From the NCBI GenBank assembly GCA_027491035.1, contig JAIXWZ010000242.1, forward strand, positions 1 to 59,121: a DNA stretch of 59,121 nt, in the 5' to 3' direction. The position numbers and the translations under genes are program-made. Source of the DNA: Comamonadaceae bacterium (lineage in GTDB: Bacteria > Pseudomonadota > Gammaproteobacteria > Burkholderiales > Burkholderiaceae_C). Under the pieces are notes generated by a model. That model was not told the origin of the DNA. It saw only the letters and a list, made by a program, of their open reading frames with translations, and ran no database searches. Positions within the stretch are counted from its first letter, which is position 1. Every line of letters starts with the position of its first letter. Shown here piece after piece: positions 27,271 to 36,795 of this stretch.

Positions 27271-28542
27271 TCAGGCCTGCACGTCAGCGCAGGCCAGCGC
27301 CGCGCTAAAGAAATCGGGTCCGCCGAAGTTGCCGGACTTCAGGGCCAGCCAAAGCGGCTCGCCCTGCCACAGCCCCTCGGTCCAGGGCACACCCGGGCAG
27401 ATGCTCGCGCCGATGCGCAGGCGCTCGATGCCCAGCTCTTGGGTCACGGCGCCGGAGGTCTCGCCGCCGGCCACCACCAGCTTGCGCACGCCGGCTTGGA
27501 CCAGGGCCTGGGCCAGCGCCGCCAGCGTGCGCTCGGTCAGGTCACCGGCCTGCTGCACGCCCAGCTGGCTTTGAGCAGCCCGCACGCTGTCGGCGTCGGC
27601 CGCGGCGTGAACCAGCACCGGCCCGCGATCGAGCAGGGCCAGCGCCTGGGCTTGCAATTGCTGCGCACTTTGCCGGCCCTGATGAACCGCCAGCGGGTCG
27701 ACCAGCAGGCTGGCGTGGCCAGCAGCCTTCCAATGCGCGATCTGGGCCTGCGTGGCGTGCGAGCACGAGCCGCTCACGACGGCAGCGCGGCCAAGCACGG
27801 GCTGCAGCTGCGCCGCCTCGGCCTTGGGCGTGAACCAGCCGCGGCGGGCGTAGGCCGGCCCCAGGCCCAGCGCCAGGCCCGAGCCGGCGGTCACCAGCGG
27901 CAAGTCGGCGCAGGCCTCGGCCAAGTTCAGCAGGTGCTGGTTGTGGGTCGCATCGGCCACCGCGATGCCCATGCCTTGGCGCTGCAGCGCTTGCAAAGCC
28001 TGGCCGATTGCATCGGGCCCCTGCGAGACCACAGGCTCGGGCAGCAGCCCCACCTGCTGCTCGGTTTGGGGCTGGAGCACGCGCAGCAGGTTGGCATCGA
28101 GCATGGGCGTGAGCGGGTGCGTGCGCATGCTCGAGTCGCTCAGCAGCAGATCGCCCACAAAAAGGTGGCCGCGGTAGATGGTGCGACCGTTTTCAGGAAA
28201 AGCCGGGCAGGCGATGGTGATGCGGGCCCCGAGCGCCTTCATCAGGGCATCGGCAACCGGTCCGATATTGCCCTGGGCGGTCGAATCGAAGGTGGAGCAG
28301 TATTTGAAGTAGATTTGCCGGGCGCCGGCGCCTTGCAGGGCCGACAGCGCTTGCAAGCTTTGCTCGATCGCTTCGGCGGGCGGGCAGGTGCGCGTCTTCA
28401 GGGCAATGACCACCGCGTCGGCCTGCGGCAAGGCGCCGCTGGGCACGCCGATCACCTGCACGGTGTGCATGCCGGCGCGCACCAACATGCTGGCCACGTC
28501 AGTGGCGCCGGTGAAATCGTCCGCGATCACGCCCAGGATCAT
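27271..28542 (-). CDS. otnK: 3-oxo-tetronate kinase (OtnK)
   Basis: A 423-residue kinase of the four-carbon acid sugar kinase family (formerly DUF1537). The N-terminal domain starts GVIADDFTGATDVASML (4-20) with the conserved DDFTGA substrate motif. The C-terminal nucleotide-binding domain contains KLVVAGGETSGAV. It should phosphorylate 3-oxo-tetronate at C4. Its ATG overlaps the ltnD stop by four bases (28539-28542), giving coupled translation. Confidence 0.9.
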   Translation of the reverse strand: MILGVIADDFTGATDVASMLVRAGMHTVQVIGVPSGALPQADAVVIALKTRTCPPAEAIEQSLQALSALQGAGARQIYFKYCSTFDSTAQGNIGPVADALMKALGARITIACPAFPENGRTIYRGHLFVGDLLLSDSSMRTHPLTPMLDANLLRVLQPQTEQQVGLLPEPVVSQGPDAIGQALQALQRQGMGIAVADATHNQHLLNLAEACADLPLVTAGSGLALGLGPAYARRGWFTPKAEAAQLQPVLGRAAVVSGSCSHATQAQIAHWKAAGHASLLVDPLAVHQGRQSAQQLQAQALALLDRGPVLVHAAADADSVRAAQSQLGVQQAGDLTERTLAALAQALVQAGVRKLVVAGGETSGAVTQELGIERLRIGASICPGVPWTEGLWQGEPLWLALKSGNFGGPDFFSAALACADVQA

Positions 28543-29456
28543 GTCGCGACCTTCGTGGGCAAGTCCAGTCCGGCCAGTGCGGCGTAGTACTTCACCACAG
28601 CCGCGTCGTCTTCGCCCCCATGTCCCATAGCCGCTGTGGCCAGGTAGAGCTGATGTGCGGCTGCGGCCAGGGGCAGCGGGAAGGCCAGCTTGCGGGCGGC
28701 GTCGAGCACGATGCCCAGGTCTTTGACGAAGATGTTGACGGCCGACAGCGGCGTGTAGTCGCCCTCTAGGATGTGCGGAACCCGGTTCTGGAACATCCAG
28801 CTCATGCCAGCCGAATTGCAGATCACCTCATAGAGTTGGGCCGGGTCTGCCCCGGCCCGCATGCCCAGCGCCATGGCTTCGCAGGCGCTGGCGATGTGCA
28901 CGCCGGCCAGGTGCTGATTGACCATCTTGACCGTCGAGCCGATGCCCACCTGATCGCCGAGCCGGTAAACCTTGCCGGCGAAGGTCTGCATCAGCTCTGC
29001 AGCGGCCTCGAAGGCTTGGGGTCGGCCCGAAGCCATCACGGTCATTTGTCCCTCGGCGGCCTTTTTTGCGCCGCCGGAGACCGGTCCGTCGATCAACAAC
29101 ACGCCTTTTTCTGCCAGCCGCGACTCCCACTGCGGCGGCACAGCCGGATCGACCGTGGCCGAGCAGATCACCACCGAGCCCGCAGCCAGGTGGTCGACCA
29201 GACCGTCTGGGCCAAACAGCACATCTTCGGTTTGCGCGGCATTGACCACCAACACCAGCACCACCTGGCAGTGCGGGGCGAGCTCGCGCGGTGTTGCCAC
29301 GGCGCTCCCGCCCAGTTGCTCGAATTGTTCGCGGGCCTGGGCGCGGTTGTCGCAGCCCCAGGTGGCAACGCCGGCGCGCAGGGCCGAGGCGGCTGCGCCC
29401 ATGCCCATCGAGCCCAGCCCGACGACGCCCAGTGTTTTGGTGTGTGGTGTGTGCAT
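28539..29456 (-). CDS. ltnD: L-threonate dehydrogenase-like NAD-dependent oxidoreductase (LtnD)
   Basis: A 305-residue beta-hydroxyacid dehydrogenase. The Rossmann motif GLGSMGMG is at 13-20, the substrate motif DGPVSGGAKKA at 123-133, and catalytic Lys177 in GSTVKMVNQHLAG. Members beside otnK/otnC/otnI oxidise L-threonate to 2-oxo-tetronate with NAD. ATG 29456 begins at the family N-terminus; the upstream open frame overlaps the regulator gene and is not used. It is the first enzyme gene of the operon, eight bases after the GntR gene end. Confidence 0.86.
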   Translation of the reverse strand: MHTPHTKTLGVVGLGSMGMGAAASALRAGVATWGCDNRAQAREQFEQLGGSAVATPRELAPHCQVVLVLVVNAAQTEDVLFGPDGLVDHLAAGSVVICSATVDPAVPPQWESRLAEKGVLLIDGPVSGGAKKAAEGQMTVMASGRPQAFEAAAELMQTFAGKVYRLGDQVGIGSTVKMVNQHLAGVHIASACEAMALGMRAGADPAQLYEVICNSAGMSWMFQNRVPHILEGDYTPLSAVNIFVKDLGIVLDAARKLAFPLPLAAAAHQLYLATAAMGHGGEDDAAVVKYYAALAGLDLPTKVAT

Positions 29457-29463
29457 GCTGCTT

Positions 29464-30234
29464 TCAGTGTCGGGTGGGTTCTGGCCTGCCGAGCAATTGG
29501 CGCAAGGCCCGCTTGGTTTTCGGGTCGGCCTGCTCGATGCGTTGGGCCGCATTGGCCATGTGCCGCACGGCGGCGCGGCGTGCGGCGGCGCTGTCTCCCC
29601 GGGTGATGGCCGCCGCCATGGCTTCGTGCTCGCGGTTGACGGCGCTCAGGAAGGCCTGGTGCATCGACTCGTTGGCCCGGGTAACGCGCATGGCAGGGCG
29701 CTGGTATTGCTCTAAAAAGCCGAGCAGGTGTTCAAAATGCGGGTTGTCGGCAGCCCGCGCAATGCTGCGGTGAAAGGCCAGATCTTCCTCAACCCCGTCA
29801 TGGCCTTGGGCCACGGCCAGCTTGAGGCGATCGAGCGCCTGGTGCATGTCCTGGGCTTTGCGGGCATCAATGCGCTGGGCGGCCAGCGCGCAGACTTCAC
29901 CCTCGAGGACCCGCCGCACTTCGACGACTTGCAGCACAGCATCCATGGATTGAAGCACCGATGGGTCGAAGGCGAGGGCGCGGGCGCTGTGCGCGGGTGC
30001 AACGAAAACCCCCGAGCCCTGCCGGGAAACCAGGCGGCCCATGGACTTGAGTCGGCTGACCGCCTCCCGCACCACAGTCCTGGAGACACCAAACTGCGCC
30101 GACATCTGGGTCTCGGTAGGCAGCCTTGCATCGGCCTGGAGCGCACCGTCTTCAATGCGGCTGAGCAATTGCGCCGCCACCTGATCGGTCAGGGTCGGGT
30201 GGCCGGGCAGCAGTTCGAGCAGGGCGGGGCGCAT
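29464..30234 (-). CDS. GntR/FadR-family transcriptional regulator of the tetronate operon
   Basis: A 256-residue regulator with an N-terminal winged helix (about 17-80; LPTETQMSAQFGVSRTVVREAVSRLKSMGRLVSRQGSGVFV). A FadR-type (FCD) helical ligand domain follows, with candidate metal-binding residues in EEDLAFHRSIARAADN and VNREHEAMAAAI. It precedes the catabolic and TRAP genes on the same strand and so probably controls them and itself. A 19-bp palindrome (30250-30268) just 15 bases upstream of its ATG is the likely operator. The effector is probably a tetronate or oxo-tetronate. Confidence 0.92.
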   Translation of the reverse strand: MRPALLELLPGHPTLTDQVAAQLLSRIEDGALQADARLPTETQMSAQFGVSRTVVREAVSRLKSMGRLVSRQGSGVFVAPAHSARALAFDPSVLQSMDAVLQVVEVRRVLEGEVCALAAQRIDARKAQDMHQALDRLKLAVAQGHDGVEEDLAFHRSIARAADNPHFEHLLGFLEQYQRPAMRVTRANESMHQAFLSAVNREHEAMAAAITRGDSAAARRAAVRHMANAAQRIEQADPKTKRALRQLLGRPEPTRH

Positions 30235-30249
30235 CGCAGGGTCGCAGGT

Positions 30250-30268
30250 TTGTCAGATCATCATACAA
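30250..30268 (-). promoter_or_regulatory. palindromic operator candidate for the GntR regulator
   Basis: On the minus strand the site reads TTGTATGATGATCTGACAA: half sites TTGT-N2-GAT and ATC-N2-ACAA around one central base. A TATGAT sequence resembling a -10 box is inside it, so a bound repressor would block polymerase. No clear -35 box is seen 17 bases upstream. The spacing and symmetry fit FadR-type operators, which are typically short palindromes with a GT/AC core. Confidence 0.6.
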
Positions 30269-30322
30269 ATTTGCGTGGCGGGCGGCCTGCGGGTTTTCCT
30301 TGGGCCGGCGGAAAAAGGGGCG

Positions 30323-30354
30323 AAAAAAAGCCCGCTCGCAGACCGAGCGGGCTT
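30323..30354 (-). terminator. rho-independent terminator after hppA
   Basis: Minus-strand reading gives an 11-bp perfect stem (AAGCCCGCTCG with CGAGCGGGCTT) around a 5-base loop, followed by a run of seven T. It separates hppA from the downstream GntR operon and its operator. Confidence 0.88.
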
Positions 30355-30376
30355 GAGGGTCGGAGCTCTGCTGTGC

Positions 30377-32593
30377 TTATTTCGTCGGCGCAGATGCAGC
30401 AGGTGCCGCAGGTGCCGCGGACGCAGCTGGAGCGGCCTCAGAGGCCGCCGGTGCGGCAGCTGGCGCAGCAGGGGTGGCCGCCGGCGCACTGACGGCAGCC
30501 GCAGGAGCGGGGGCGGGCGTGGCCTGCGCATCGCCGTGGAACTTCATCATCAATGGCACGATGAGCAGGGCCACGATGTTGATGATCTTGATCAAGGGGT
30601 TGACCGCAGGGCCGGCTGTGTCCTTGTAGGGATCGCCCACGGTGTCACCGGTGACGGCTGCCTTGTGCGCTTCCGAGCCTTTGCCACCGTGATGGCCGTC
30701 TTCGATGTATTTCTTGGCGTTGTCCCAGGCCCCGCCACCGGTGCACATGGAAATGGCCACGAACAGACCGGTGATGATGGTGCCCATCAGCAAGCCGCCC
30801 AAGGCTTTGGGGCCGAGGACCAGGCCGACCAAGATGGGCACCACCACGGGCAGCAGCGACGGAATCATCATCTCCTTGATGGCAGCGCCGGTCAGCATGT
30901 CGACGGCGCGACCGTATTCGGGCTTGGCCGTGCCTTCCATGATGCCCTTGATCTCCTTGAACTGCCGCCGCACCTCGACCACCACCGAGCCGGCCGCGCG
31001 GCCCACTGCTTCCATGGCCATGGCGCCAAACAGGTAGGGGATCAAGCCGCCGATGAACAGGCCGACGATGACCATCGGATCGCTCAGATCAAAGCTGATG
31101 GCCTTGCCGTAGCTCTCGAGCTTGTGGGTGTAGTCTGCAAACAAGACCAGCGCTGCCAGGCCGGCTGAGCCGATGGCGTAGCCCTTGGTGACGGCCTTGG
31201 TGGTGTTGCCCACAGCGTCGAGCGGGTCGGTGATGTCACGCACTGAAGCGGGCAATTCGGACATTTCGGCGATGCCGCCGGCGTTGTCGGTGATGGGACC
31301 GTAGGCGTCAAGTGCGACGATGATGCCGGCCATGCTGAGCATGGACATGGCAGCCACCGCGATGCCGTAGAGGCCAGCCAAGTTGTAGGCCACAAGGATG
31401 GCGATACACACGAAGATCACTGGCCAAGCGGTCGAGCGCATCGAGACGCCCAGGCCGGCAATGATGTTGGTGCCATGGCCAGTGGTGGAGGCCTGTGCGA
31501 TGTGCTGCACCGGCGCGTACTGCGTGCCGGTGTAGAACTCGGTGATCCACACCAGCAAGGCGGTGAGCACCAGTCCGACCACACAGCTGCCAAAGAGCTT
31601 CATCTGGCTGCCCGCAGCGCCGAGCACGTTGTCGGGCATCATCCACTGGGTCACGAAGTAAAAGGCCACCAGGGACAGCACGCCGGCAATCGCCAGGCCT
31701 TTGTACAGAGCGGGCATCACGTTCTTCATGCCCGGTGCTGCCTTGACGAAGAAGCAGCCGATGATGGACGCCACGATCGAAACCGCGCCCAGGCCCAGCG
31801 GGTAGAGCACGGCGTTGAGCGGCGCTGCAGTGACCAGCAGCGCGCCCAGCACCATGGTGGCGATAAGCGTGACCGCATAGGTCTCAAACAGGTCGGCGGC
31901 CATGCCGGCGCAGTCGCCCACGTTGTCGCCGACGTTGTCGGCAATCACCGCTGGGTTGCGCGGATCGTCCTCGGGAATGCCGGCTTCGACCTTGCCCACC
32001 AGATCGGCGCCGACGTCGGCGCCCTTGGTGAAGATGCCGCCGCCCAGGCGCGCAAAGATGGAGATGAGCGAGGAGCCGAAGGCAAAGCCGATCAGCGGGT
32101 TGAGCAGGGCGGCCAGCGTCTTGTCGGAGGCCGGGTTGCTGCCCACCAGGAACCAGTAAAAGCCGGTCACACCGAGCAGACCCAGTCCGACCACGAGCAT
32201 GCCGGTGATGGCGCCGCCGCGGAAGGCCACATCAAGCGCCGGGCCTATGCCCTTGGTCGCCGCTTGTGCGGTGCGCACGTTGGCGCGCACTGAAACATTC
32301 ATGCCGATAAAGCCGCAGGCACCTGACAGCACCGCACCGACCACAAAGCCTATTGCCGTCTTGGCGTCAAGAAACAGGCCGATGAGCACGGCCAAGATGA
32401 CACCCACGACCGAGATGGTCTTGTACTGTCTGGCCAGATAGGCCGCGGCACCGGTTTGAATGGCCGCGGCAATTTCTTGCATGCGGGGGTTGCCCGCGTC
32501 TTGAGAAAGAATCCAGCTACGAGCCCAAAAGCCGTAGACGACTGCGATGAGTCCACATACCAGCGCCAGCATGAGCGCGGAGTTGCCCGTCAT
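30377..32593 (-). CDS. hppA: K(+)-independent H(+)-translocating membrane pyrophosphatase HppA
   Basis: A 738-residue membrane pump with about 16 transmembrane helices that couples pyrophosphate hydrolysis to proton export. The pyrophosphate-binding acidic motif [16 protein letters not shown] is at about 217-232, and a second acidic block ([22 protein letters not shown]) lies near the C-terminus. Lys466 in [12 protein letters not shown] replaces the Ala of K+-dependent enzymes, which points to the K+-independent class. The last 45 residues are an Ala/Pro/Ser-rich tail not found in typical 660-700 residue members. The gene is divergent from ppa and ends at a strong terminator. Confidence 0.95.
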   Translation of the reverse strand: MTGNSALMLALVCGLIAVVYGFWARSWILSQDAGNPRMQEIAAAIQTGAAAYLARQYKTISVVGVILAVLIGLFLDAKTAIGFVVGAVLSGACGFIGMNVSVRANVRTAQAATKGIGPALDVAFRGGAITGMLVVGLGLLGVTGFYWFLVGSNPASDKTLAALLNPLIGFAFGSSLISIFARLGGGIFTKGADVGADLVGKVEAGIPEDDPRNPAVIADNVGDNVGDCAGMAADLFETYAVTLIATMVLGALLVTAAPLNAVLYPLGLGAVSIVASIIGCFFVKAAPGMKNVMPALYKGLAIAGVLSLVAFYFVTQWMMPDNVLGAAGSQMKLFGSCVVGLVLTALLVWITEFYTGTQYAPVQHIAQASTTGHGTNIIAGLGVSMRSTAWPVIFVCIAILVAYNLAGLYGIAVAAMSMLSMAGIIVALDAYGPITDNAGGIAEMSELPASVRDITDPLDAVGNTTKAVTKGYAIGSAGLAALVLFADYTHKLESYGKAISFDLSDPMVIVGLFIGGLIPYLFGAMAMEAVGRAAGSVVVEVRRQFKEIKGIMEGTAKPEYGRAVDMLTGAAIKEMMIPSLLPVVVPILVGLVLGPKALGGLLMGTIITGLFVAISMCTGGGAWDNAKKYIEDGHHGGKGSEAHKAAVTGDTVGDPYKDTAGPAVNPLIKIINIVALLIVPLMMKFHGDAQATPAPAPAAAVSAPAATPAAPAAAPAASEAAPAASAAPAAPAASAPTK

Positions 32594-32863
32594 ATCAATA
32601 CTCCATTTTTAGACGTGAGGGTTTCGGTGCAACGAAGGCGTTCGATTGCACCGCCTTGCGTTGCTTCCTCCACCCCCGCCTCCGCACGGGGACTGATTGG
32701 CCAACCCTCGCAATTTAGCGCCAAACGCCGTCGGCGCCTACCGGGTGTCAGCCTCACATCAGTAAAATGAGGGTAAATCCGGAGCAATTGAGCCTGTCGT
32801 CCTACGCATATGCGACAGACGCGGGCGTCCATTGGCTTATTACAACTTCAAGAGATCCCCACC

Positions 32864-33403
32864 ATGTCCCTGGACAACGTCACCCCTGGCAGCAAGGTAC
32901 CCGATTCTTTCAATGTGATCATCGAAATCCCGATGAATGCCGATCCGATCAAGTACGAGGTCGACAAGGAAACCGGGGCGATCTTCGTGGACCGCTTCAT
33001 GAGCACGGCCATGCACTACCCCACCAACTACGGCTATGTGCCCAAGACGATCTCGGGCGACGGCGATCCGGTCGATGTGCTGGTGATCACCCCCGTGCCC
33101 CTGATCCCGGGCGTGGTCGTGCCCTGCCGGGCCATCGGCATCCTCAAGATGCAGGACGAGGCCGGCGAGGACGGCAAGGTGCTGGCCGTGCCGATCGACA
33201 AGATTCTTTCGATTTACACCCAGTGGCAAAAGCCCGAAGACCTCAATCCGATGCGCCTGAAGACCATCGCGCATTTCTTCGAGCATTACAAGGACCTCGA
33301 GCCGGGCAAGTGGGTCAAGGTGCTGGGTTGGGAGGACAAGGAGGCGGCGCACAAGGAAATCCTTGATGGCATCGCCAACTACCAAAAGTCACGCGGCGCC
33401 TGA
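32864..33403 (+). CDS. ppa: soluble inorganic pyrophosphatase (family I)
   Basis: A 179-residue cytoplasmic Mg-dependent pyrophosphatase. The active-site motif DGDPVDVLV supplies Asp66, Asp68 and Asp71; Glu21, Lys30 and Tyr56 also lie at expected positions. ATG 32864 begins [10 protein letters not shown], the normal betaproteobacterial start; in-frame codons before it are rejected. Its divergent neighbour hppA uses the same substrate to pump protons, so the two compete for pyrophosphate. The 270-base gap contains both promoters; a TAAAAT -10-like box occurs at 32763-32768 without a good -35. Confidence 0.96.
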   Translation: MSLDNVTPGSKVPDSFNVIIEIPMNADPIKYEVDKETGAIFVDRFMSTAMHYPTNYGYVPKTISGDGDPVDVLVITPVPLIPGVVVPCRAIGILKMQDEAGEDGKVLAVPIDKILSIYTQWQKPEDLNPMRLKTIAHFFEHYKDLEPGKWVKVLGWEDKEAAHKEILDGIANYQKSRGA

Positions 33404-33423
33404 GCGATGACAGGCGCCGGGCC

Positions 33424-34620
33424 TCAGGCCTGGCGAAAGGGCGAGCGCTCCTCGAGCGCCGACAAGTAGTTTTCCACCCCTTGGCCCTCGCGCTCAAGAA
33501 AGCGCTGGACCGCATCGGCAAAAGCCGGGTGTGCCAACCAATGCGCGCTGTGGGTGGGTGTGGGGAGCAGGGCCCTGGCCATTTTGTGCTCGCCCTGCGC
33601 GCCGCCCTCAAAGCGTGACACGCCGTGCGCAATGCACCATTGCAGTGGCTGGTAGTAGCACGCTTCGAAATGCAGGCAATCGACCCGCTCGAGCGCGCCC
33701 CAGTAGCGGCCATAGGCCACCCGCTCGGGGCCAGCCTGGCTCAGACCAATGAGGCTGCTGGCGATCGGTTGCCCTCCGCGCTCGGCGACGAACAGCAGCC
33801 AGTGCTCGGGCAATTGTTGGGCCACGCGATGGAAGAAGTCGCGGCTCAAATAGGGCGCGTTGCCGTGCTCCAGGTAGGTTCTTTCGTAGCAGCGGTAGAA
33901 GAAGTCCCAGTCGGCTGGGTCGATGGCTGAGCCCTCAGACCAGCGAAACGTCACCCCCGCTTGGGCGACTTTGCGCCTTTCCTGGCGGATCTTCTTGCGC
34001 TTGTCCTGGCTCAGGCAGGACACAAAGTCCTCAAAGCTGCCAAACCGCTGGGCAGGCTCAGTCCCGGGCTCCGCTTGCCGCCGGTTGTGCCAGTGAAACT
34101 GCACCGTCTGGCGCATCATCAAACCGGCTTGTTTACAGGCGGCCATGTCTGCGGCAGCGGCAAACAGCAGGTGCAGCGACGACAGGCCTTGCTGTTGGCA
34201 CCAGCGCACGAGTGCCTGCACCAGCGCCAGGCGAGCGGCCGCATCGGTGGCCAGCAGGCGTGGGCCGGGCACCGGCGTGAAGGGGCTGGCCACCAGCGCC
34301 TTGGGGTAGTAGGACAGCTTGTGCTGCTCGTAGGCCTGCGCCCAGGCCCAATCGAAGACATATTCGCCGTACGAGTGGCTTTTGAGGTAGACCGCGCAGG
34401 CGCCGGCCAGTTGCTCGCCGCGCCACAGGGTCAGCAGTTGCAGCTGCCAGCCCGTGCGCGCCGTGGCGCTTGCGCTGTCTTGCAAGGCGCTGAGGTATTC
34501 GTGGCGCATGAAGGGGCCCCGCGCCGAATCGGGGTGGCGATCGAGCAGAGCGTTCCACTGGGCCGCTGGGAGATCCGACCAGTTGGGCAGAAGCCGGATG
34601 ACATAATCGTTTTCAGCCAT
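33424..34620 (-). CDS. GNAT/FemAB-like protein (DUF482, peptidogalycan biosynthesis type)
   Basis: A 398-residue protein of the DUF482 family, whose fold combines two GNAT/FemAB-like acyltransferase domains. The N-terminal half has RGPFMRHEYLSALQDS and YVFDWAWAQAYE; the middle has FGSFEDFVSCLSQDKRKKIRQERRKV; the C-terminal half has the family block YGRYWGALERVDCLHFEACYYQPLQWCI followed by FEGGAQGEHKMARAL. Family function is not established; cell-envelope peptide synthesis is suggested. ATG 34620 is only 45 bases from the divergent nadE start. The same frame stays open far upstream, antisense to nadE, and this is dismissed. Confidence 0.85.
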   Translation of the reverse strand: MAENDYVIRLLPNWSDLPAAQWNALLDRHPDSARGPFMRHEYLSALQDSASATARTGWQLQLLTLWRGEQLAGACAVYLKSHSYGEYVFDWAWAQAYEQHKLSYYPKALVASPFTPVPGPRLLATDAAARLALVQALVRWCQQQGLSSLHLLFAAAADMAACKQAGLMMRQTVQFHWHNRRQAEPGTEPAQRFGSFEDFVSCLSQDKRKKIRQERRKVAQAGVTFRWSEGSAIDPADWDFFYRCYERTYLEHGNAPYLSRDFFHRVAQQLPEHWLLFVAERGGQPIASSLIGLSQAGPERVAYGRYWGALERVDCLHFEACYYQPLQWCIAHGVSRFEGGAQGEHKMARALLPTPTHSAHWLAHPAFADAVQRFLEREGQGVENYLSALEERSPFRQA

Positions 34621-34665
34621 TGCCCATTGTCGCCCCGCCTGCGGGCCCTGTTCTTTCTGCCCTCG

Positions 34666-36369
34666 ATGTCTCTCCAGATCTGCGTCGCCCAGCTCAACTA
34701 CTGTGTCGGAGACATGCCGGGCAATGCGCGCCTGATCATTGCCGCCGCCCGCCAGGCCTATGCGCAAGGCTGCCGGCTTGTGCTCACGCCCGAACTGGCG
34801 ATTTGTGGCTATGCCGCCGAAGATCTGTATTTGCGGCCAGCTTTCATTGAGGCCTGTGATGAGGCGGTCGATCAGGTGGCCCGGGAGCTGGCCGATCTGG
34901 ACGGCTTGTACGTGGTCATTGGCGCTCCGGCCGACTCCAGCGGTGGTCTGCGCACCCGCAGCGTGAGCCGGCCGCAGCTGTTCAATGCGGCCCATGTGCT
35001 CAGCCAGGGCCGGCGACTGCACACTTACGCCAAGCGCGAGCTGCCCAACTACCAGGTGTTCGATGAACGCCGCTACTTCACGCCCGGGCAAGAGCCGTGC
35101 GTGTTCACAATCGGCCAGGGTGCCGACGCGCTGCGTGTGGGCCTCTTGATTTGCGAGGACGCCTGGTTTGAGGAGCCGGCACAACTGAGCAAGGCCGCCG
35201 GTGCGCAGCTGCTGGCCGTCATCAATGCATCGCCCTTTCATGCCGGCAAGGCCCACGAGCGAGAGCAGGCCATGGCCGTGCGTGCCGCCTCCTGCGGCCT
35301 GCCACTCGTGTTCGCCCATTTGGTGGGCGGCCAGGATGAGGTGGTGTTTGAGGGGGCCTCCTTTGCCTTGCAGGCCAGCGGGCAAGTGGCCGCCCGTGCA
35401 GCGAGTTTCCAGCCTGAGGCATTTGTCGTCACGGTCGAGCGCGACCCGATGGGCCTCATGGGCCCCACGGGTGCGCTGCATTTGAGCGGTCCGGTGGCGG
35501 CGCTGCGCGGCACCGAGGCCGATCTTTGGGATGCGCTGGTGCTCGGCGTGCGCGACTACCTGGGCAAGAACGGTTTCCCCGGCGTTTTGCTGGGCCTGTC
35601 TGGCGGCATCGATTCGGCCCTGGTGCTGGCCATTGCGGTCGACGCACTGGGCCCGGACAAGGTGCGCGCCATCATGATGCCTTCGCCCTACACGGCCTCG
35701 ATCTCGCTGGAGGATGCGCGCGAGATGGCGCGCCGCCTGGGTGTGCGCTACGACGAATATTCCATCGTGCCGCAGTTCGAAGCCTTTTTGGCCACTTTGT
35801 CGGCTGAGTTCGCAGGCCGACCCATCGATGCCACCGAAGAGAACATTCAGGCCCGCATTCGGGGCGTGATCTTGATGGCGCTGTCCAACAAATTCGGCTC
35901 GATCGTGCTGACCACGGGCAACAAGAGCGAGATGGCCACGGGCTATTGCACCTTGTATGGCGATATGGCCGGCGGTTTTGCGGTCATCAAGGACCTGCTC
36001 AAGACCACGGTGTTTGAGTTGGCGCGCTGGCGCAACGCTCACGACCCTTATGGTCGTGGTCTCAATCCGATTCCCGAGCGCATCATCACGCGCCCGCCGT
36101 CGGCCGAGTTGCGGCCCGACCAGACCGATCAGGACAGCTTGCCGCCCTACGAGGTGCTCGATGCCATCTTGTCGCGCTATATGGAAAATGATGAGCGGAT
36201 CGAAGACATCGTCGCAGCCGGCTTTGACCGCCAGGTGGTCGAGCAGGTCACCCGGCTGATCAAAATCAATGAATACAAGAGACGCCAGGCGCCGGTGGGT
36301 ATCCGCGTGAGCCACCGAAGTTTCGGCAAGGATTGGCGTTACCCCATCACCAGCCGTTTTCGGGCCTGA
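34666..36369 (+). CDS. nadE: glutamine-dependent NAD(+) synthase
   Basis: A 567-residue two-domain enzyme. The nitrilase-type glutaminase domain (1-270) has the catalytic triad Glu43 (TPELAICGY), Lys123 (AKRELPNYQVFDE) and Cys163 (LLICEDAWFE). The synthetase domain (290-567) has the ATP pyrophosphatase loop SGGIDS at 312-317 and later TTGNKSEMATGYCTLYGD. It makes NAD from deamido-NAD, ATP and glutamine. The start MSLQICVAQLNY matches the family. glnB follows 53 bases downstream. Confidence 0.96.
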   Translation: MSLQICVAQLNYCVGDMPGNARLIIAAARQAYAQGCRLVLTPELAICGYAAEDLYLRPAFIEACDEAVDQVARELADLDGLYVVIGAPADSSGGLRTRSVSRPQLFNAAHVLSQGRRLHTYAKRELPNYQVFDERRYFTPGQEPCVFTIGQGADALRVGLLICEDAWFEEPAQLSKAAGAQLLAVINASPFHAGKAHEREQAMAVRAASCGLPLVFAHLVGGQDEVVFEGASFALQASGQVAARAASFQPEAFVVTVERDPMGLMGPTGALHLSGPVAALRGTEADLWDALVLGVRDYLGKNGFPGVLLGLSGGIDSALVLAIAVDALGPDKVRAIMMPSPYTASISLEDAREMARRLGVRYDEYSIVPQFEAFLATLSAEFAGRPIDATEENIQARIRGVILMALSNKFGSIVLTTGNKSEMATGYCTLYGDMAGGFAVIKDLLKTTVFELARWRNAHDPYGRGLNPIPERIITRPPSAELRPDQTDQDSLPPYEVLDAILSRYMENDERIEDIVAAGFDRQVVEQVTRLIKINEYKRRQAPVGIRVSHRSFGKDWRYPITSRFRA

Positions 36370-36389
36370 GGCGACGGCCACGTCCTTGA

Positions 36390-36761
<372 letters not shown>

Positions 36762-36795
36762 GGCGGACCCAGGCCTCGACCGGTCTTGGTGGCGT

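Noticed and set aside
30377-30530. Ala/Pro-rich end of hppA as a separate small gene or frameshift
   Set aside because: The frame is continuous with hppA and ends just before its terminator, so it is a tail rather than a frameshift.
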